Shown: one piece after another, positions 45,500 to 57,256 of the stretch | Layout of the letters: the number at the start of each line of letters is the position of its first letter | Numbering within the stretch: position 1 is the stretch's first letter | Position numbers and translations under genes: made by a program | The notes under the pieces: model-generated | The model's input: the letters and a program-made list of their open reading frames with translations, nothing else | The model's database searches: none | What the model was told of the DNA's origin: nothing | Source of the DNA: Chelonoidis abingdonii | Taxonomy: Eukaryota > Chordata > Testudines > Testudinidae | NCBI RefSeq assembly: GCF_003597395.2 | Contig: NC_133776.1 | Span: 42,584,979 to 42,648,978, forward strand | DNA: 64,000 nt | Direction: 5' to 3'

Positions 45500-47330
45500 A
45501 AAAAAAATCTAATCTTGATTTTAAAATTGTTTATGAAGTATGACCTTGGTAAGTTGTTCCAATGGTTAGTTACTCAGCTAAAAATTTACACTTTATTTCC
45601 AGTCTGAATTTGTCTAGCTTCAAGTTCCAGCCATTAGATCATGTTATATCTTCCTTTATTAGACTGAAGAGCCATTTTTAAATATTTGTTCTTTGTATAG
45701 ATACTTATAGACTGCTTATCCCCCATTGACAGTTACATTTGAGACCTGTCAGTTTTTAATCTATTTAATGTGTACTCATTAAAAAACTAGAATGATATAA
45801 AATTAATCATAATGAGGTGCAGCATCAAGTCAAATGCCTTACAGAAGCTTATATTGCATCAACACTATTATCTTTATCAACCAAGCTTGAAATCTCATTA
45901 AAAAGTTAGTTTGACAGGATCTATTTTCTAGAAACCCACACTGATTTGTATTAATTAATATGAACTAGAGGAATGTAACATAACCAAGTTCTGTATCAGT
46001 TACTCCATGATCTTGTCCAGGATCAATGTCAGGATGACAGCTCTATAATTATCAGGGTCATCCTGGTTTTCCCTTAAAAAAAAAAGCAGCACATTAGCAT
46101 TCTTACAGTCTTCTGAAACTTCTCCCAGTGCTCCCAGACTCCTTGAAAAAGAAAAACAAAAAACAAAAAACTTTAATGGTCCAGTAGGCTCCTCAGGGAG
46201 CTCTTTAAAAACTTCGGGATGCAAGACTTACTGATTTATACATTTTAAATTTTAGTAGCTTCTGTTTAACATTCTCCAGAAATACTAGTGGAATGGAAGG
46301 AGTTTTATTACCATATGTTGAGATTGCATCATCTGTGTTTTCCCCAAATACAGAATAGAAATATTTACTGAACACTTCTGCCGTTTCTGCATTATTGATA
46401 ATTCTACCCTTTCCATCTAGTAATGGATCAATACTATTGTCAGGATTCTTTTTGCTCCTAATAAATTTTTTAAAACTCCTTTTTTTTTTAAACTACTACA
46501 GCCTTCTTTCCCAATTGTGACTTTTGGGGGCATCTAATAAGATGTTCTTAAATTATTCCCAATTATCATACGCAGTTCTAGATTAAATTCTTCTTTCTCC
46601 CAGTTGATTTGCATCATAACTGTTTTCAGTTTTGTGAAATTGGTTCTATTAAAGCACCAAGTTTATGTAGTAATGATCAGGACTTTATTCTGTTTGCACA
46701 TTATAAATGCAATCAAGCCATAATCACTTGTACCTAAGCTACAATTAACTTAGTTGTGTGATCAGTTCCTCTTTCAGTTAAGACAAAGTCCAGTATAGAA
46801 TTCCCCCATATTAGCAACAAAACTTTCAGTTAGAAAATTGTCATCTATAAGATTTTAAAATTCCATAGATGTTTTAGTCCTGCAGCATGAGATCATTCAG
46901 CTCACTGGCCAAGCATGTGTTCCTCAGACTCAAGTCCCCCATGATAACAATATTTTTCCTTACACATTGTAGATAAGTGTGTAAGGAAGCAGTCACCCTG
47001 TTCTCTAGTATGGCTTGGTGGTTTGTAGCAAACACCAGCCAATACCCCATCTTGTGCTTTATCTGCTCGGAGATTGATTTATAGTCACTTGAGATTGATA
47101 ACTCAGAAGAAAACTGACTCCGAAGCCAGTAATGCCAGTTTTGACAGAGTTCCATTTCCTTTCCCTTTTTGCCCACTCAATCCTTCCTAAATAGGTTGAA
47201 ACCATTGATTTTTAACATTCCCGTTGTACTAATCATCCCACAAGATTTCAGTAATACCAGTGAGATTGAGTTTATGCTTATAAATGAACAATTACAATTT
47301 CTCATGTTACCTAGGCTCTTAACAGTGTAC
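45500..47330 (-). pseudogene. CR1 ORF2 relic (endonuclease and RT)
   Basis: Minus strand, in order: LYT-SLGN-like start, ITE-like motif, FRKD, GKKGKEMEL (intact CR1s have GKKGGGVAL), VIMGDLSLRN (46874-47176 frame; endonuclease motif GDFN changed to GDLS), then MHPEVFKELPEEP, SEDCKNANVLLFF and DPDNYRAVILTLILDKIME (46000-46224), the entry to RT. Further on, CGFLENRSCQTN-like and a DFCKAFDL-like stretch around 45850. ORF2 provides nicking and reverse transcription. Stops, frameshifts and lost catalytic residues show that it is dead. Confidence 0.82.
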
Positions 47331-47639
47331 AGGCAACTCAAGAAATTTCTCCTCCATGTCCTTTGGTTCCTTGATTAATTTTGTTCTCAACATCTCGATT
47401 TTGTGTTAACTGAGTACTCATATCTTCCCTCTTTTTGCCCTACTTCTTTTCCTATTAGTTTAACCCCCTCCTGACTGTTTTAGCCAGCCTTTCCCCATGG
47501 AGAGTCCCCACCCCTCATCTCCTATTGTAGTGGAGGTCACCCATCCTATAGAACCCTTTCTCCCCATAGAAGGTGGATCAGTGTTCCACAAAACCAAAGC
47601 CCGCTACGCTATACCTCTTACATAGCCAGTGATTCACTT

Positions 47640-48330
47640 CCAGAATCTTCTGCCTCCTTTTGCTCATGGGATAGGAAGGATCTCAGAAGATTGTTTGGAT
47701 ATTCTTCAGCATACTGAGTTCCGTGAAGTCATCTACTATTTGTGAGAGATGCTGTGATGCAGTGTCAGTGCGAATATGAACCATTACCAGTGGATCCTTG
47801 CCTGTAGGCTTCAGAAGCTTATCCTGTCTTAGATGGATGTCTCTTGTCTTGGCTCTGGAAAGGCAGCAGACTGTCCTGTTATCCACCTGTCCCTTGCAGA
47901 ATATTCTTTTGATTCTTCTGAGTATTGAATATTCAGCAAAGATAGTCTGTCTACCTTGGACAGCTGGAGAACTCTTGGGTAAGCTTGATTTTCTTACATG
48001 TTGGACCAAGCTGCCATCCATGCATGTTCCATACATCTCTCCCTTCCATTAGGGCTGCTGGATCTTGATAGGTATCTTCTATAGTTTCCATGTTGAAGAC
48101 CTGAAACTTCTGTTTGAAACTTCTGGCTGTTGAATTCTTCCTGAGTCTCTTCTCTGATGGCCAGTCTGCTCATCCTGTTCTATCTTCAGCCATGTAAAAT
48201 GCTGCGATGACCTCTTGCCTCTGGTGGTTACAAACTACCAGGCCTCTTCTGACTTCCTGTCTCACTGATTCCTTTGTGGGCAGCTCTATTTTTCCTTCAA
48301 CCGGGGATGCTGGTGTTTCCTGAACCTGTT
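47640..48330 (-). pseudogene. CR1 ORF1 relic with SGNH-hydrolase domain
   Basis: A 117-codon minus frame (47683-48036) reads QGRQTIFAEYSILRRI, FCKGQVDNRTVCCLSRAKTR and GKDPLVMVHIRTDTASQHL. These are the first block (family GDSILRG; here the catalytic GDS is AEYS) and third block (VHIGTND; here VHIRTDT) of the esterase-like SGNH domain found in ORF1 of CR1 elements. ORF1 proteins bind RNA and act in the retrotransposition particle. Upstream (to 48330) AAFYMAED-like and NMETIED-like residues continue ORF1. Both catalytic motifs are lost. Confidence 0.8.
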
Positions 48331-48385
48331 CTTTAGGAATTCCTCAGATTCTCTTTCTTTGTAGTGTCTCAACTTGCCAATCCAA

Positions 48386-49485
48386 TCCAAAAATTTTCCC
48401 CTGCACCACAACTACCAACTTGCACAGGAAATCCCTTCTGTTTTCAGGTAGGAAAGAACATGGCATTTCCATTGCAGGTCACTAAAGAGTGAAAGTTTTG
48501 ATTTGAACAAGCATATGACATTCTTAAAGTTTTCCCCTAGGTTAAAATTTTGCATTTTCACAGAGAAAATTGCCCTTTTCCTAGAAAAAAACTTTCTGCA
48601 ATTATAAGGCAGTTTTCTTCCTGGGTGTATGATGTTTCACTTCAAACTAGCAAAAAAAGATGAAGTGGAAAAATTACTTTGGGGAATTTTTTCCAAGTTT
48701 CATTAGTGCTGAAAATTTTCTCACTGGTGTAGCCAAGACCATTTCTGAGTTTGTGGTGCCTTATTAGCTGGTACTAAAGAGTGATGCATAATTCCTAGCT
48801 TTTACTTCCTTGGAGGCTGAAAGTCATTTCTGTGATAGAATGTCCGCCTCTTTCAGGAACAAAAAGATCTATGGGCATAAAGGAGAGGAAATCTCTTGCA
48901 GTTCTCCTCCCAGAGATTGCTCTCAAAGTCTTCAGTCATCCCACATCTCCCCCACCAACTCCCCATGGAACAGGCTCCTGGTCTTACCTGCAAATACAAT
49001 GGATCTTCTAGGATAGAGTTCAGGATTCTCATGCATGGTAAAAGATTCCTATGCACAAGCTCAGTGCCTATGCAGCAGTGCTCACTTCCTCTGACTCTGG
49101 CACTCATCCTTGCCAGCCATTCTACCAGGAACTCTCCTGGTTGCAGCTGCCAAAAGGGCCTGTTTAAAAGAATGCAGTGGATGCAGATGACATGGACAAG
49201 TAACACACTGTATCCCAATGCCTCAACTGTGGTATGCCCATTTCCCACCATCTCCCCTGCACAGATTTCCAGACCTATGGGGGACACTCTGCAGTGTCTG
49301 TACATGCTGTCACAGAGATGACTGAGCTCCCAGAGGGGGTCTTATGCAGGGGTCCCCTCCACTCCCATGGAGGGGTCACAGTGATATAATTGGACCCTGG
49401 GATTGCCTCTGCTGATACAACATTGCCTGTTTGGGGATAATGTCCACCTGACACTATGTGAGATTGCCAAATTTACTTCACTGGT
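48386..49485. other. No gene recognised
   Basis: Non-coding. Opposed 141- and 150-codon frames (48896-49321 plus, 48853-49305 minus) overlap each other and have no domain. The 48540-48720 part belongs to the diffuse AT-rich palindromic repeats. Confidence 0.4.
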
Positions 49486-50235
49486 CATCAGTCATCATCA
49501 TCATCATGTTTCTATTACACCTCTGGCATTTAGGGCAGTGACAAAACTCCTCCTTTCCTGTCTGTTTCTGGCAAGTCTTTCAAGGGTTCCCCAGCTGTGC
49601 TCCAGCTCAGCTTCCACAGCTGTTTGCCATGATGTTTTCAGATGGCCTCGTTTTCGCTTGCCTTCAGGTGTCCAACTTATTGCTACTCTGGTGATGGAAT
49701 CAGTTTCCATCTGAAGCACGTGACGGATCCATCTCCAACACCAACTGGCAAGGATGGTGCTCAGATTCTCTTGGCTGCACTATGTCAATAGATCTTGGTT
49801 TGAGATTGTTCTGAGCCAAAACATATGGAGGATTTTTCTGAGGCAAGTAGTATGGAATGAAGACAGTTTGGACATGTCATACTTTCTCATTTCCCACCAT
49901 TTTGCACTATGAAGTAGTGTTCAAAGTACACTGCTCTAATAAATCTTGAGTTTGGTTTTGGTGTTGTATTTTGATGATTTCCAGACTGTAGTTAAGCTCC
50001 TGAAGGTGTTCCTGGCCTTATTGATTTTGTTCTGGATGTCCTGGCTTGTTCCACCATCCTGGCTGATGGTGCTGCCCAATGTGAATGTTTCTGCTTTGGT
50101 GAGAACATAATCCTCTATCTGTACTGGTGATGGTGAGGCAATATTAAATGTTATGATATCCATCTTATTGTGGTTAATTTTCAGTCCAGTTTGCTGGATG
50201 AATGCATTGAGTCTAGCTGCTTTTTCTTGTACATA
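49486..50235 (-). mobile_element. RTE-like LINE, 3' half (part 2 of split copy)
   Basis: The minus strand encodes the C-terminal part of ORF2 and ends in a short trinucleotide tail (TCATCATCATCATCATG on the plus strand, 49490-49506), as RTE-type LINEs often do. Part 1 of the same element is at 57257-58560; a 7 kb CR1 block separates them. Confidence 0.8.
49500..50235 (-). pseudogene. RTE-like ORF2 C-terminal relic
   Basis: Minus strand, in order: VQEKAARLNAFIQQTGLKIN, NKMDIITFN, DYVLTKAETFTLGSTISQDG, GTSQDIQNKINKARNTF, VWKSSKYNTKTKLKIY (49936-50163 frame, continuing), then METDSITRVAISWTPEGKRK, RGHLKTSWQTAVEAEL and WGTLERLARNRQERRSFVTA (49504-49719). I know this order from RTE-clade LINEs of fish, invertebrates and reptiles (patterns FTYLGS, KTKLKIY, WTPEGKRKRGRPK). 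The clade assignment is from recognition. The piece lacks the palm catalytic motif, which sits in the other half. Confidence 0.82.
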
Positions 50236-51000
50236 GACTCAGACTTAAGGTCAAAAGGAACCATTATAATCATTTAGTCTGACCTCCTGCACAATGCAGT
50301 CCACAGAATCTCACCCACCCACTCCTGTAACAAACCCCTAACCTATGTCTGAGTTATTGAAGTCATCAAATCGTGGTTTAAAGACCTCAAGGTGCAGAGA
50401 ATCCTCCAGCAAGTGACCTGTGCACCATGCCGCAGAGGAAGGTGAAAAACCTCCAGGGCCTCTGCCAATCTGTCCTGCAGGAAAATTCCTTCCCGACCCC
50501 AAATATGGCGATCAGTTAAACCCTGAGCGTGTGGGCAAGACTCACCAGCCAGACATCCAGGAAAGAATTCTCTGTAGTAACTCAGATCCCACCCCCTCTA
50601 ACATCCCATCACAGACGATTGAGCATATTAACTTGCTAATAATCAAAAATCAATTAATTGCCAAAATTAGGCTATCCCATCATACCATCCCCTCCATAAA
50701 TTTATCAAGCTTAGTCCTGAAGCAGCTATGTCCTTTGCCACTCTTACTATCCTCCCCGTTGTCAAAGGGCTGTTCCAGATCTTTCACTCTCTCTGTATGG
50801 TTAGAAAACTCTCACTAATTTCAAGTCGAATTTGCAAATTTGTGGCCAAGTTATATCCATGTGTTCTTGTGTCCACTCATTTGGTACATCATGCATTAAA
50901 TATATGCTTCTTCTCGCGCTTCCCTGATACATTTATCTCTCTGACATATTTGTTTAAAGCACAAGCATATCCTCCCTCAACCTTCTATTTGGTTTAGGTT
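50236..51000 (-). mobile_element. CR1 LINE 3' end (part of split minus copy)
   Basis: Contains AAGGTCAAAAGGAACCATTA, AATCGTGGTTTAAAGACCTC, CCTCCAGGGCCTCTGCCAAT and CAAATATGGCGATCAGTTAA, the reverse complement of one CR1 subfamily's 3' UTR and ORF2 end. It directly abuts the RTE piece at about 50235. Confidence 0.88.
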
Positions 51001-51059
51001 TAAAACATAAAAAAATGGAAACTCAGGACAATTATTTACAAAGGTATGTAATATCGGCA

Positions 51060-53300
51060 AACACTAACCTGAGAATTTTCATAATACCAAGGGCAAGATT
51101 AGAAGGCAAAGGCACAAAATGATCTCAAACTAGCTATGATATTGAGGAAAGTTATAGACAAAGACGGAACCAGACGTACACCTATATAGTTCAAACATCT
51201 GTTTCGAACAAGAGCACCAAAGGAACAAGTTTGTAGAACCACATGCTCAGTGAGGAGGAGAAAATAACACGGAAACTTGGAAATTGCAGAGATGCTTAAT
51301 GACTCTTTGTTTCAGTCTTCACTGAGAAGTACTGAAGGAATGTGTGAGCATAGGAATGCTTCTCCGGGAGGTATTTACGCCTTAGGAATAGAAGAGGAGA
51401 GTATCATTAAAAGAAGAGCAAGTTCAAGACTCCTCCTCAAATCAAGCGGATGCTCATGCAAGTCTTTCTCCAAAGGTGAGCCTGCACGAAACTGCATACA
51501 CATAGAATACTCAAAGAGTAACAGAGAGAGGTTATCTGAGCTCTAGCTATTATCTTTGGCGAAAGTCATGGAGACGGGGAGAGATTCAGCAGAAGACTGG
51601 AAAAGGGCAAAATATATGCCCAGTCGGATAAAGGGAATAATAACAATCAGGAAACATACAGACCAGTTAGTTTAACTTCTTGCCAGGGAAGATAATGAGC
51701 AAGTAATTAAAACGAAGAACATCTGCAATAATTGGAAGGTGGTAAAGTTGATAGGTAATAGCCAGCAGGGATGTATTCTGATAAAGAACAAATTGACATG
51801 TCAAACCATATCTCGATAGCTCTCTTTGATTAGGAAAACGAGTCTTGTGGATTAAGGAAGACAGTGTGAGGATGTGGTAATACCTAACTTTAAAGAGGTC
51901 AATTTGATATGGGTCTCGCAATCAGTACTCTATCAATAAGAACTAGGCAAAGACCTAGATAATTAGATGGGGCTTATCTATAAGGCTGGTTAGTGCAATA
52001 ACTGGTGGATATAACCGTACTCAGAGAGTACGTTGAATTAATGGCTCCCAATCCATGCTGGGAAAGTATAAACGAAAGTGGGGTCCGCAGGGTCTCGTTT
52101 AGGACTGGGACTGTTTCATTTTCATCAACTGAAATGTTGGCATAGACACACCAGACGTCATGTCTAATGGCCAGACACGAACTAAACTTGGGAAAGGGAA
52201 TTGCACACGCTGTGGAGAGCGGTCAATAATCAAAGGATCTGGACAAATTGGGAGAAAAGGTCTGAGGTGAACGGCAGATAAGTTCAATAAAGACACGTTG
52301 CAAGGTGCTCCACTTAGGAAGGAACATCAGTTCCACACATACAGAATGGAAAACAGAATCTAGGAGAAGGTAGTATAGGCAGAAACGATTACTAGGGTCT
52401 GAGTAGCGGAACCCACAAGAGCTCAAATTTATCATCTATTATCAGACTGTTGATACGTTGCAAAAAAAAAAGCAAAACTATTCATGGAGGTGCTCCATAT
52501 ATCTCAGGATGTTCCTAAACAAGACAACTTTTGATTAAGAAGTCTTTCTTAGGCGCCTTCTACACATAGCGTTGTTTAGTCTTCAACAAGTTGATAGCCT
52601 ATAATGCTACCCAGTTCTGTCTTCTGCACCGCGCATCAGAGAGAGCGTCTAATGTGTAAAGACGAGGAGCCAAGCGAAGCCACTACAAGCTCTCTCTCAG
52701 TCCATTCTGAGAACTATGGGATGCGCGTACTGAACAAAGCGGTAGGCTGAAAGAATTGGATAGATATGTCATCTCTCTCAGTTTGCATCGACAGAACTGA
52801 GAGTGGACATGATCTCAAAATCAAAAACTCACTTCTAAACAATATAAAAGACGGAAATCTAAGAATTATTTCTCCCATAATCTAGAAAGGGTGTCATCAG
52901 GCAGGAAGGGAGTAGGAGAACTTTTTCACCTTAGCCTCTTAAGAAGTAGAACAGTCAATGTGCTTAAAACTGCTAGCAAGCATTTTGGTGTAGCGGATTA
53001 GGAAAAGCTACACCACCTTATTCTCTGTCGACTACGCTAGTTCATAGTATAAAGCAGCGGGATCTATTGTCCAAAGTGTGCCTCGTGGGTAAGGTTGATT
53101 ACATTCTCCCTATCTCTGGCGAGAATTTAAAAACTTAGCGTTGAGATTCGAGAGTGTCTTCAGGGTTGAATGGCGCATCTCAGTGAGAGAACTAGTATTC
53201 AGCGTCCTGCCCTCGAGGGCCAGGGGACTGACTCAGATGACTCTCATACGAGTGTATCTCTCTGTCCTCCCTTATTTTATATAGATCTGTGAGTCATGAA
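51060..53300 (+). mobile_element. CR1 LINE copy, indel-riddled (plus strand)
   Basis: Follows a CR1 from the EN-RT linker (GGAAATTGCAGAGATGCTTA at about 51280) through RT (AAACATACAGACCAGTTAGT at about 51650; TGGGGTCCGCAGGGTCTCGT at about 52079; GTGCTCCACTTAGGAAGGAA near 52304) to a garbled 3' end (CAGGGGACTGACTCAGATGA at 53220). Nearly every 20-40 bp carries a small insertion, deletion or CT-rich interruption. No frame survives. Either an old copy or poor sequence quality. Confidence 0.8.
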
Positions 53301-54299
53301 TCTATAAACAAAAGACGAAGCTCACTTTAGTCTCCCTTCAAATGTGAGTTTTCCTTCTCGTGATCACACATCCTAGCACACTAGGTCATTCCTGAACCTG
53401 TGTTTTGACACTAGAATATCACAGAACTGGTCTCGATATGATGCCTAGACTCATGAATACATTATACTATTATAACTCTTATTCTGAAGTGAAGCGATTA
53501 CTCTAACCGCTGCCTTGATCTTCTATATCCTGACTGGTTGCGTAAACTTCTTACATCCTCTATCTGTTATCACTGGCGGATATACCGTCGACCTAGCATA
53601 TCCGTGATCTATCTCTCTGCATGAGCGTGTTTCCATAACGCGTCCGTATCTAATCACCTCTCGCGCTCCCGGATATCATCTCCATAAGTGATCTAACCAA
53701 TACTCTGAAGGTCCTTCTCCTCCCTCAGTTAAGCGTGTCCTCCTGATCTGATGTGTCCCTTGTAAACGGTGCGACTCACCCACTGTGGCACCTCCTCGCT
53801 GCTTGCCTTCAGGGAATTAGGCTCAGATATCCAGTCTGAGCGGGCATCTCCGCTGTCTCGCTCAGTGCTCCACCGTGCTCTTCGTCTGGCAATCCCCCCA
53901 AGCCCCCACATGGACCCTCGGGCTATGGCCCTTTTTAACTGGTCTCCCCCCCTCCCCTAGTCTGGACACACCCGTGACCACAACCAAGCCATACACCTCA
54001 CCTTCGATGCCTTCTGGAGTTTATCTGGCTTTCAACTGCCCCTAGGTCATGTGTACCCCCCCTACACCAGGGGCAAACTGGGATGATCAGTTATCCCCCA
54101 GCACAACAATCTACTTTCTATAATTTTTCTGGCCTAGCTGTGGGACTCTTGACCCCACGCCTTGGCGGGGAGTGCACCCTTCTCTGTCCAACAGTTCCAT
54201 CAATGGGAGGCCATAGCGAGGCCTATCTAGACGACCCTGACAAGTGCACGGGGAACTCTCTCCGCTAGGGGTCTTCCCAGGCTCCTAAGGCCTTCCTCT
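53301..54299. other. Unassigned, CT-rich, unusually CpG-rich stretch
   Basis: No coding similarity. Unlike the rest of the window it has many CpG dinucleotides (for example AACGCGTCCG, CTCGCGCTCCCGG) and repeated CTCTC interruptions. Parts around 53770-54270 may be a corrupted LTR (CTGTGGCACCTCCTCGCTGC), but I cannot name it. Confidence 0.4.
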
Positions 54300-54799
54300 A
54301 GCTCTTCCTTTTCTTCTACAATAGGTCATGCGCTCTCAGGTGATTCCAAGCACGCCGGTGCGCTCGCTTCTCTTGCGTCCATTCGAGAGAGACGACTCTT
54401 TTACAGACTTTCTGCTCCCCTCCTTCTTTATACAGCCCTTGTGTTCGTCTGTTGGTGTGGCTCCCTTCTACCCATTCCTATGCACATTCTCTGCATCAGG
54501 CCACATTTTCAGAGCCTTTCTCACCACAGTCTTTTCTCCTCTCTCTCTGACTTCTCACCCGCTTTCTCTTCCAAGCTACAGTAGTTCTGTTGCCAACCAC
54601 TCGTCACATTCCCGCAAACTAAATCTACACCAAAAACTGAATTCTGTTATTAATCCCTAAAATGCATGACCTTGCACTGTGCTTTCCTCTAATTCTTGAA
54701 TTTACATATTTACCGTGTTAGGTTTACAAATTACTATTACTCCAGTTACAGTTATAACACAATACTTAAGCAAGTGAAGTACCCAGTCGCTCTTTGTGT

Positions 54800-55090
54800 T
54801 AGAAATTACTCTCAGATTTGTGTCATCAGCAAACTTATTAGCACATCCCACTGTCTAAATATAGATAGCTCAAAGAAGCACACTCTGTAATAAATCTAGG
54901 ATTTTCAATATGACTCTAGGATCCGCGCGTACTAAACAAATCTCATCTACCTTGAGAGAATCTAGATACTCTATCTCAATACTCGTCTTCCAAGCGGTTG
55001 CTCTGCCTGAGCGAATTACTCTCCAAACTCGAGTGTATGAGAGAATGGCGCTGAGCGTGTAGTCTTCCCCTTTAACCCCATCTATCACTT
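54800..55090 (-). pseudogene. CR1 RT core relic
   Basis: The minus strand reads IEYLDSLKVDE then DPRVILKI (CR1 pattern YL..LKVDKSPGPDxMHPRVLKEL) in the 54870-55088 frame, and downstream KFADDTNL at 54815-54836. The FADD pair would bind catalytic magnesium. The normal 250 or so residues between these two are almost absent, so either a deletion or corrupt sequence joins them. Confidence 0.6.
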
Positions 55091-55869
55091 GTATATCTCA
55101 AGCTTTGTCGGGTGTTTTCTCAGATTTTCTCAGATTATTCTTCTCTATCTTTTTCACAATTTAACGAAATTTATAATTTACACCGCTAAATCATTGATAA
55201 ACACGGAGCTGTCGACAATCTATATCTATTAACTGGAAATAGCCAGAGTTTCTGAGCCTCAGTAACACACACATCTCTCTCATCATATCACACATATCTC
55301 TCATCTTTCTCATATCTGTTGCTCTTTCATCAAGCGAAGATAGAGTCTTGTTTTCACATCTCCTTTGTGTAATTCACTCAGATGTTGTATTTTTTCGCTT
55401 CCCAGTTGTACCCATTCGACCTCCATACCCCGGTTAACACTACTTCTGCTTTTCAAAATTTATGCTCCCCAACCTTGCCATCTTACAGATGCAATGTTCC
55501 AATCTAACAGGTACTAGGTTAGCTTCCGGATTATCATCTCTTCTATTCTCCTCACCACCCACTTTCTTAGTAAATAATAGGAACTATGTTAGCGCTGCAG
55601 ATCTCCAGCTATATGGGTAACAACCCTCTGAGCTTTACTGATTCTCATTAGAAATATCTTGCCTAAGTGGACTTGCATTTTCATTTGCCAGTCTTCTAAT
55701 ATTCTTGGATTGGAAGATTACTGGTCCTCCCTCGATTTCTGTCCCATCTTACCCTTATTTAAGGTTGGACTGTTCGCAAGTTTGCTGCTCCCCTGCCCTT
55801 CTCTTACTCTGCCGTATCTGCCTTCATATCCTCATTCCCATTTGTCATCTTACCACTATCCCTAAGATC

Positions 55870-56271
55870 CTCATTAGTCTCATTAAAGACTGAGGCAAAG
55901 TACATGTTTAGATATTAGGCCATGCCTAGTTTATCCTTAACCTCCACTCCATCCTCCGTGTTTAGCGGTCCCACTTCTTTCTTGGTTTTCTTCTTATAGA
56001 TATGGCTATAGAACCTTTTACTATTGGTTTTAATTTTCTTTGCAAGGTCCAACTCTACATGGCTTTTTGCTTCTCTCACTTTATCCCTACATGTTCTGAC
56101 CTCAATAAGGTAACTTTCGTTGCTAATCCCTCCCATTTTCCACACCTTGGAAGCTTTCTGCTTTTTCTTAATCACCTCTCTGAGATGCTTGCTCATCCAG
56201 CTTCTTCTACAACTCCTACCTATGAATTTTTTTCCCTTTCTTGGGATGCAGGCTTCTGATAGTTTCTGCAA
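55870..56271 (-). pseudogene. CR1 ORF2 endonuclease-RT linker relic
   Basis: A 118-codon minus frame (55915-56271) reads SCRRSWMSKHLREVIKKKQK, ACRDKVREAK-like TCRDKVREAKSHVELDLAKK and FYSHIYKKKTKKEVGPLNTE. It is the basic linker between endonuclease and RT of CR1 ORF2 (pattern PWM...LRE, CRDKIR.AK, KGFY.YI..K.K...GPL). Beyond its stop, MYFASVFNET-like residues continue on the minus strand near 55880-55910. It lies about 80 bp downstream of the endonuclease frame. Confidence 0.85.
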
Positions 56272-56350
56272 CTTTCACTTGGAGGAAGCCTGCAATTACT
56301 TCGTCTTTAGATCCACAAGTTCTTCAGTCTAATCCACTTCCCTAATTTCC

Positions 56351-57230
56351 TTAATTCTTTAAAGTTGCCCTTTTGAAATCAAAAGCCCTAGTCACAGATC
56401 TAATTTTGTTTATACTTCCATCTAGTTTGAACTGAATTAGCTCATGATCACTCAAACCAAGGTTGTCCCCTACAACCATTTCTTCTATGAGGTCCTCACT
56501 GCTCACCAAAACCAAATCTAAAATGGCATCCCCTCTTGTTGGTTCTTCAACTACTTGGTGAAGGAATCCATCAGCTATCGCACCCAGGAAAATCTGAGCC
56601 CTAGTATTATTATTACTAGCACTTGTCCTCCAGTCTGTATCTGGGAAGTTAAAGTCTCCCATGATCACACAATTCCCCTTGGTGTTTACTTCAGTAAAAA
56701 CATTAAAGAAGTCTATCCATATCCAGATCAGATCCTGGCAGTCTATAGCACACCCCAAGCACCATCTCAGGGAAGGCTCTAGTAGCTTTCTTTCCCAATG
56801 TGATTTTTGCTCTGTCTTATCCATTCCATCACTTCTTATTTCTTTACAGTTTACCTCATCCTTGATATACAATGCTACTCCACCACCTTTGCCTTTATTT
56901 CTGTCTTTCCTAAACAGCACATACCCTTCAATACCTGTACTCCAGTCATGACTACTATTCCACCATGTTTCTGTTATCCCTATAATATCTGGTTTCACTT
57001 CCTGCACCATAACTCTAGTTCCTCCACTTTGTTACCTACGCTCCTCACATTAGTGTACAAACATCTTAATTTTTGCTGTTTGGCTTCACTGACATTCTTT
57101 ACCTGATTAGGCACAGACATTCTACCACCAGTATCACCTGTTAGACTGGTACCTACACTACCCTTGCTCCTTATGTCCATTCTTCTGCCCATGGTTGTAT
57201 CCTCTCTTACTTTGTTTTCTTCCCTCTCAA
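56351..57230 (-). pseudogene. CR1 ORF2 endonuclease relic
   Basis: Two minus frames join across a frameshift at about 57000: one with KQQKLRCLYTNVRSVGNKVE, the start of CR1 ORF2, and a 219-codon frame (56351-57010) with DIIGITETWWNSSHDW, GGGVALYIKDE, CVIMGDFNFPDTDWR and LGLSDHELIQF. These are successive active-site blocks of an APE-type endonuclease (E in ITETWW, D and N in GDFN, D and H in SDH), which nicks the insertion target. The segment around KSHWERKLLEP and CQDLIWIWIDFF is in a shifted frame relative to the family. It is the best preserved coding relic here, yet broken. Confidence 0.9.
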
Positions 57231-57256
57231 TGTTAAATTCTGGCAGGGAGATTACC

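Larger units (their letters stand above)
45395..48385 (-). mobile_element. Nearly full-length CR1 LINE (minus strand)
   Basis: Read on the minus strand: ORF1 (about 48330-47640), ORF2 endonuclease (about 47330-46870), linker and RT start (46600-46000), RT middle (45990-45720), C-terminus and 3' end (45700-45395, including GGCCAGAAGAGACC). At 3.0 kb it is shorter than an intact CR1 (about 4.5 kb), so internal deletions are present. Confidence 0.85.
54300..57256 (-). mobile_element. CR1 LINE, 5' part (split minus copy)
   Basis: On the minus strand: ORF2 N-terminus and endonuclease (57256-56350), linker (56271-55870), RT approach (about 55090-54900) and an RT palm FADDT (54819-54833), with CR1 text (CAAGGTCATGCATTTTAGGG) to about 54660. 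The low-coordinate continuation is at 50236-51000; the plus-strand CR1 and unassigned DNA lie between. Sequence is clean above about 55.6 kb and indel-rich below. Confidence 0.82.

Noticed and set aside
48853..49321. Opposed 141- and 150-codon open frames
   Set aside because: Both strands are open over the same bases with no family resemblance on either; at most one could be coding and neither is supported.
56351..57010. 219-codon frame as a possible host DNA-repair nuclease
   Set aside because: ITETWW, GDFNFPD and SDH with the upstream CLYTNVRS start identify it as CR1 LINE endonuclease, and it is frameshifted.
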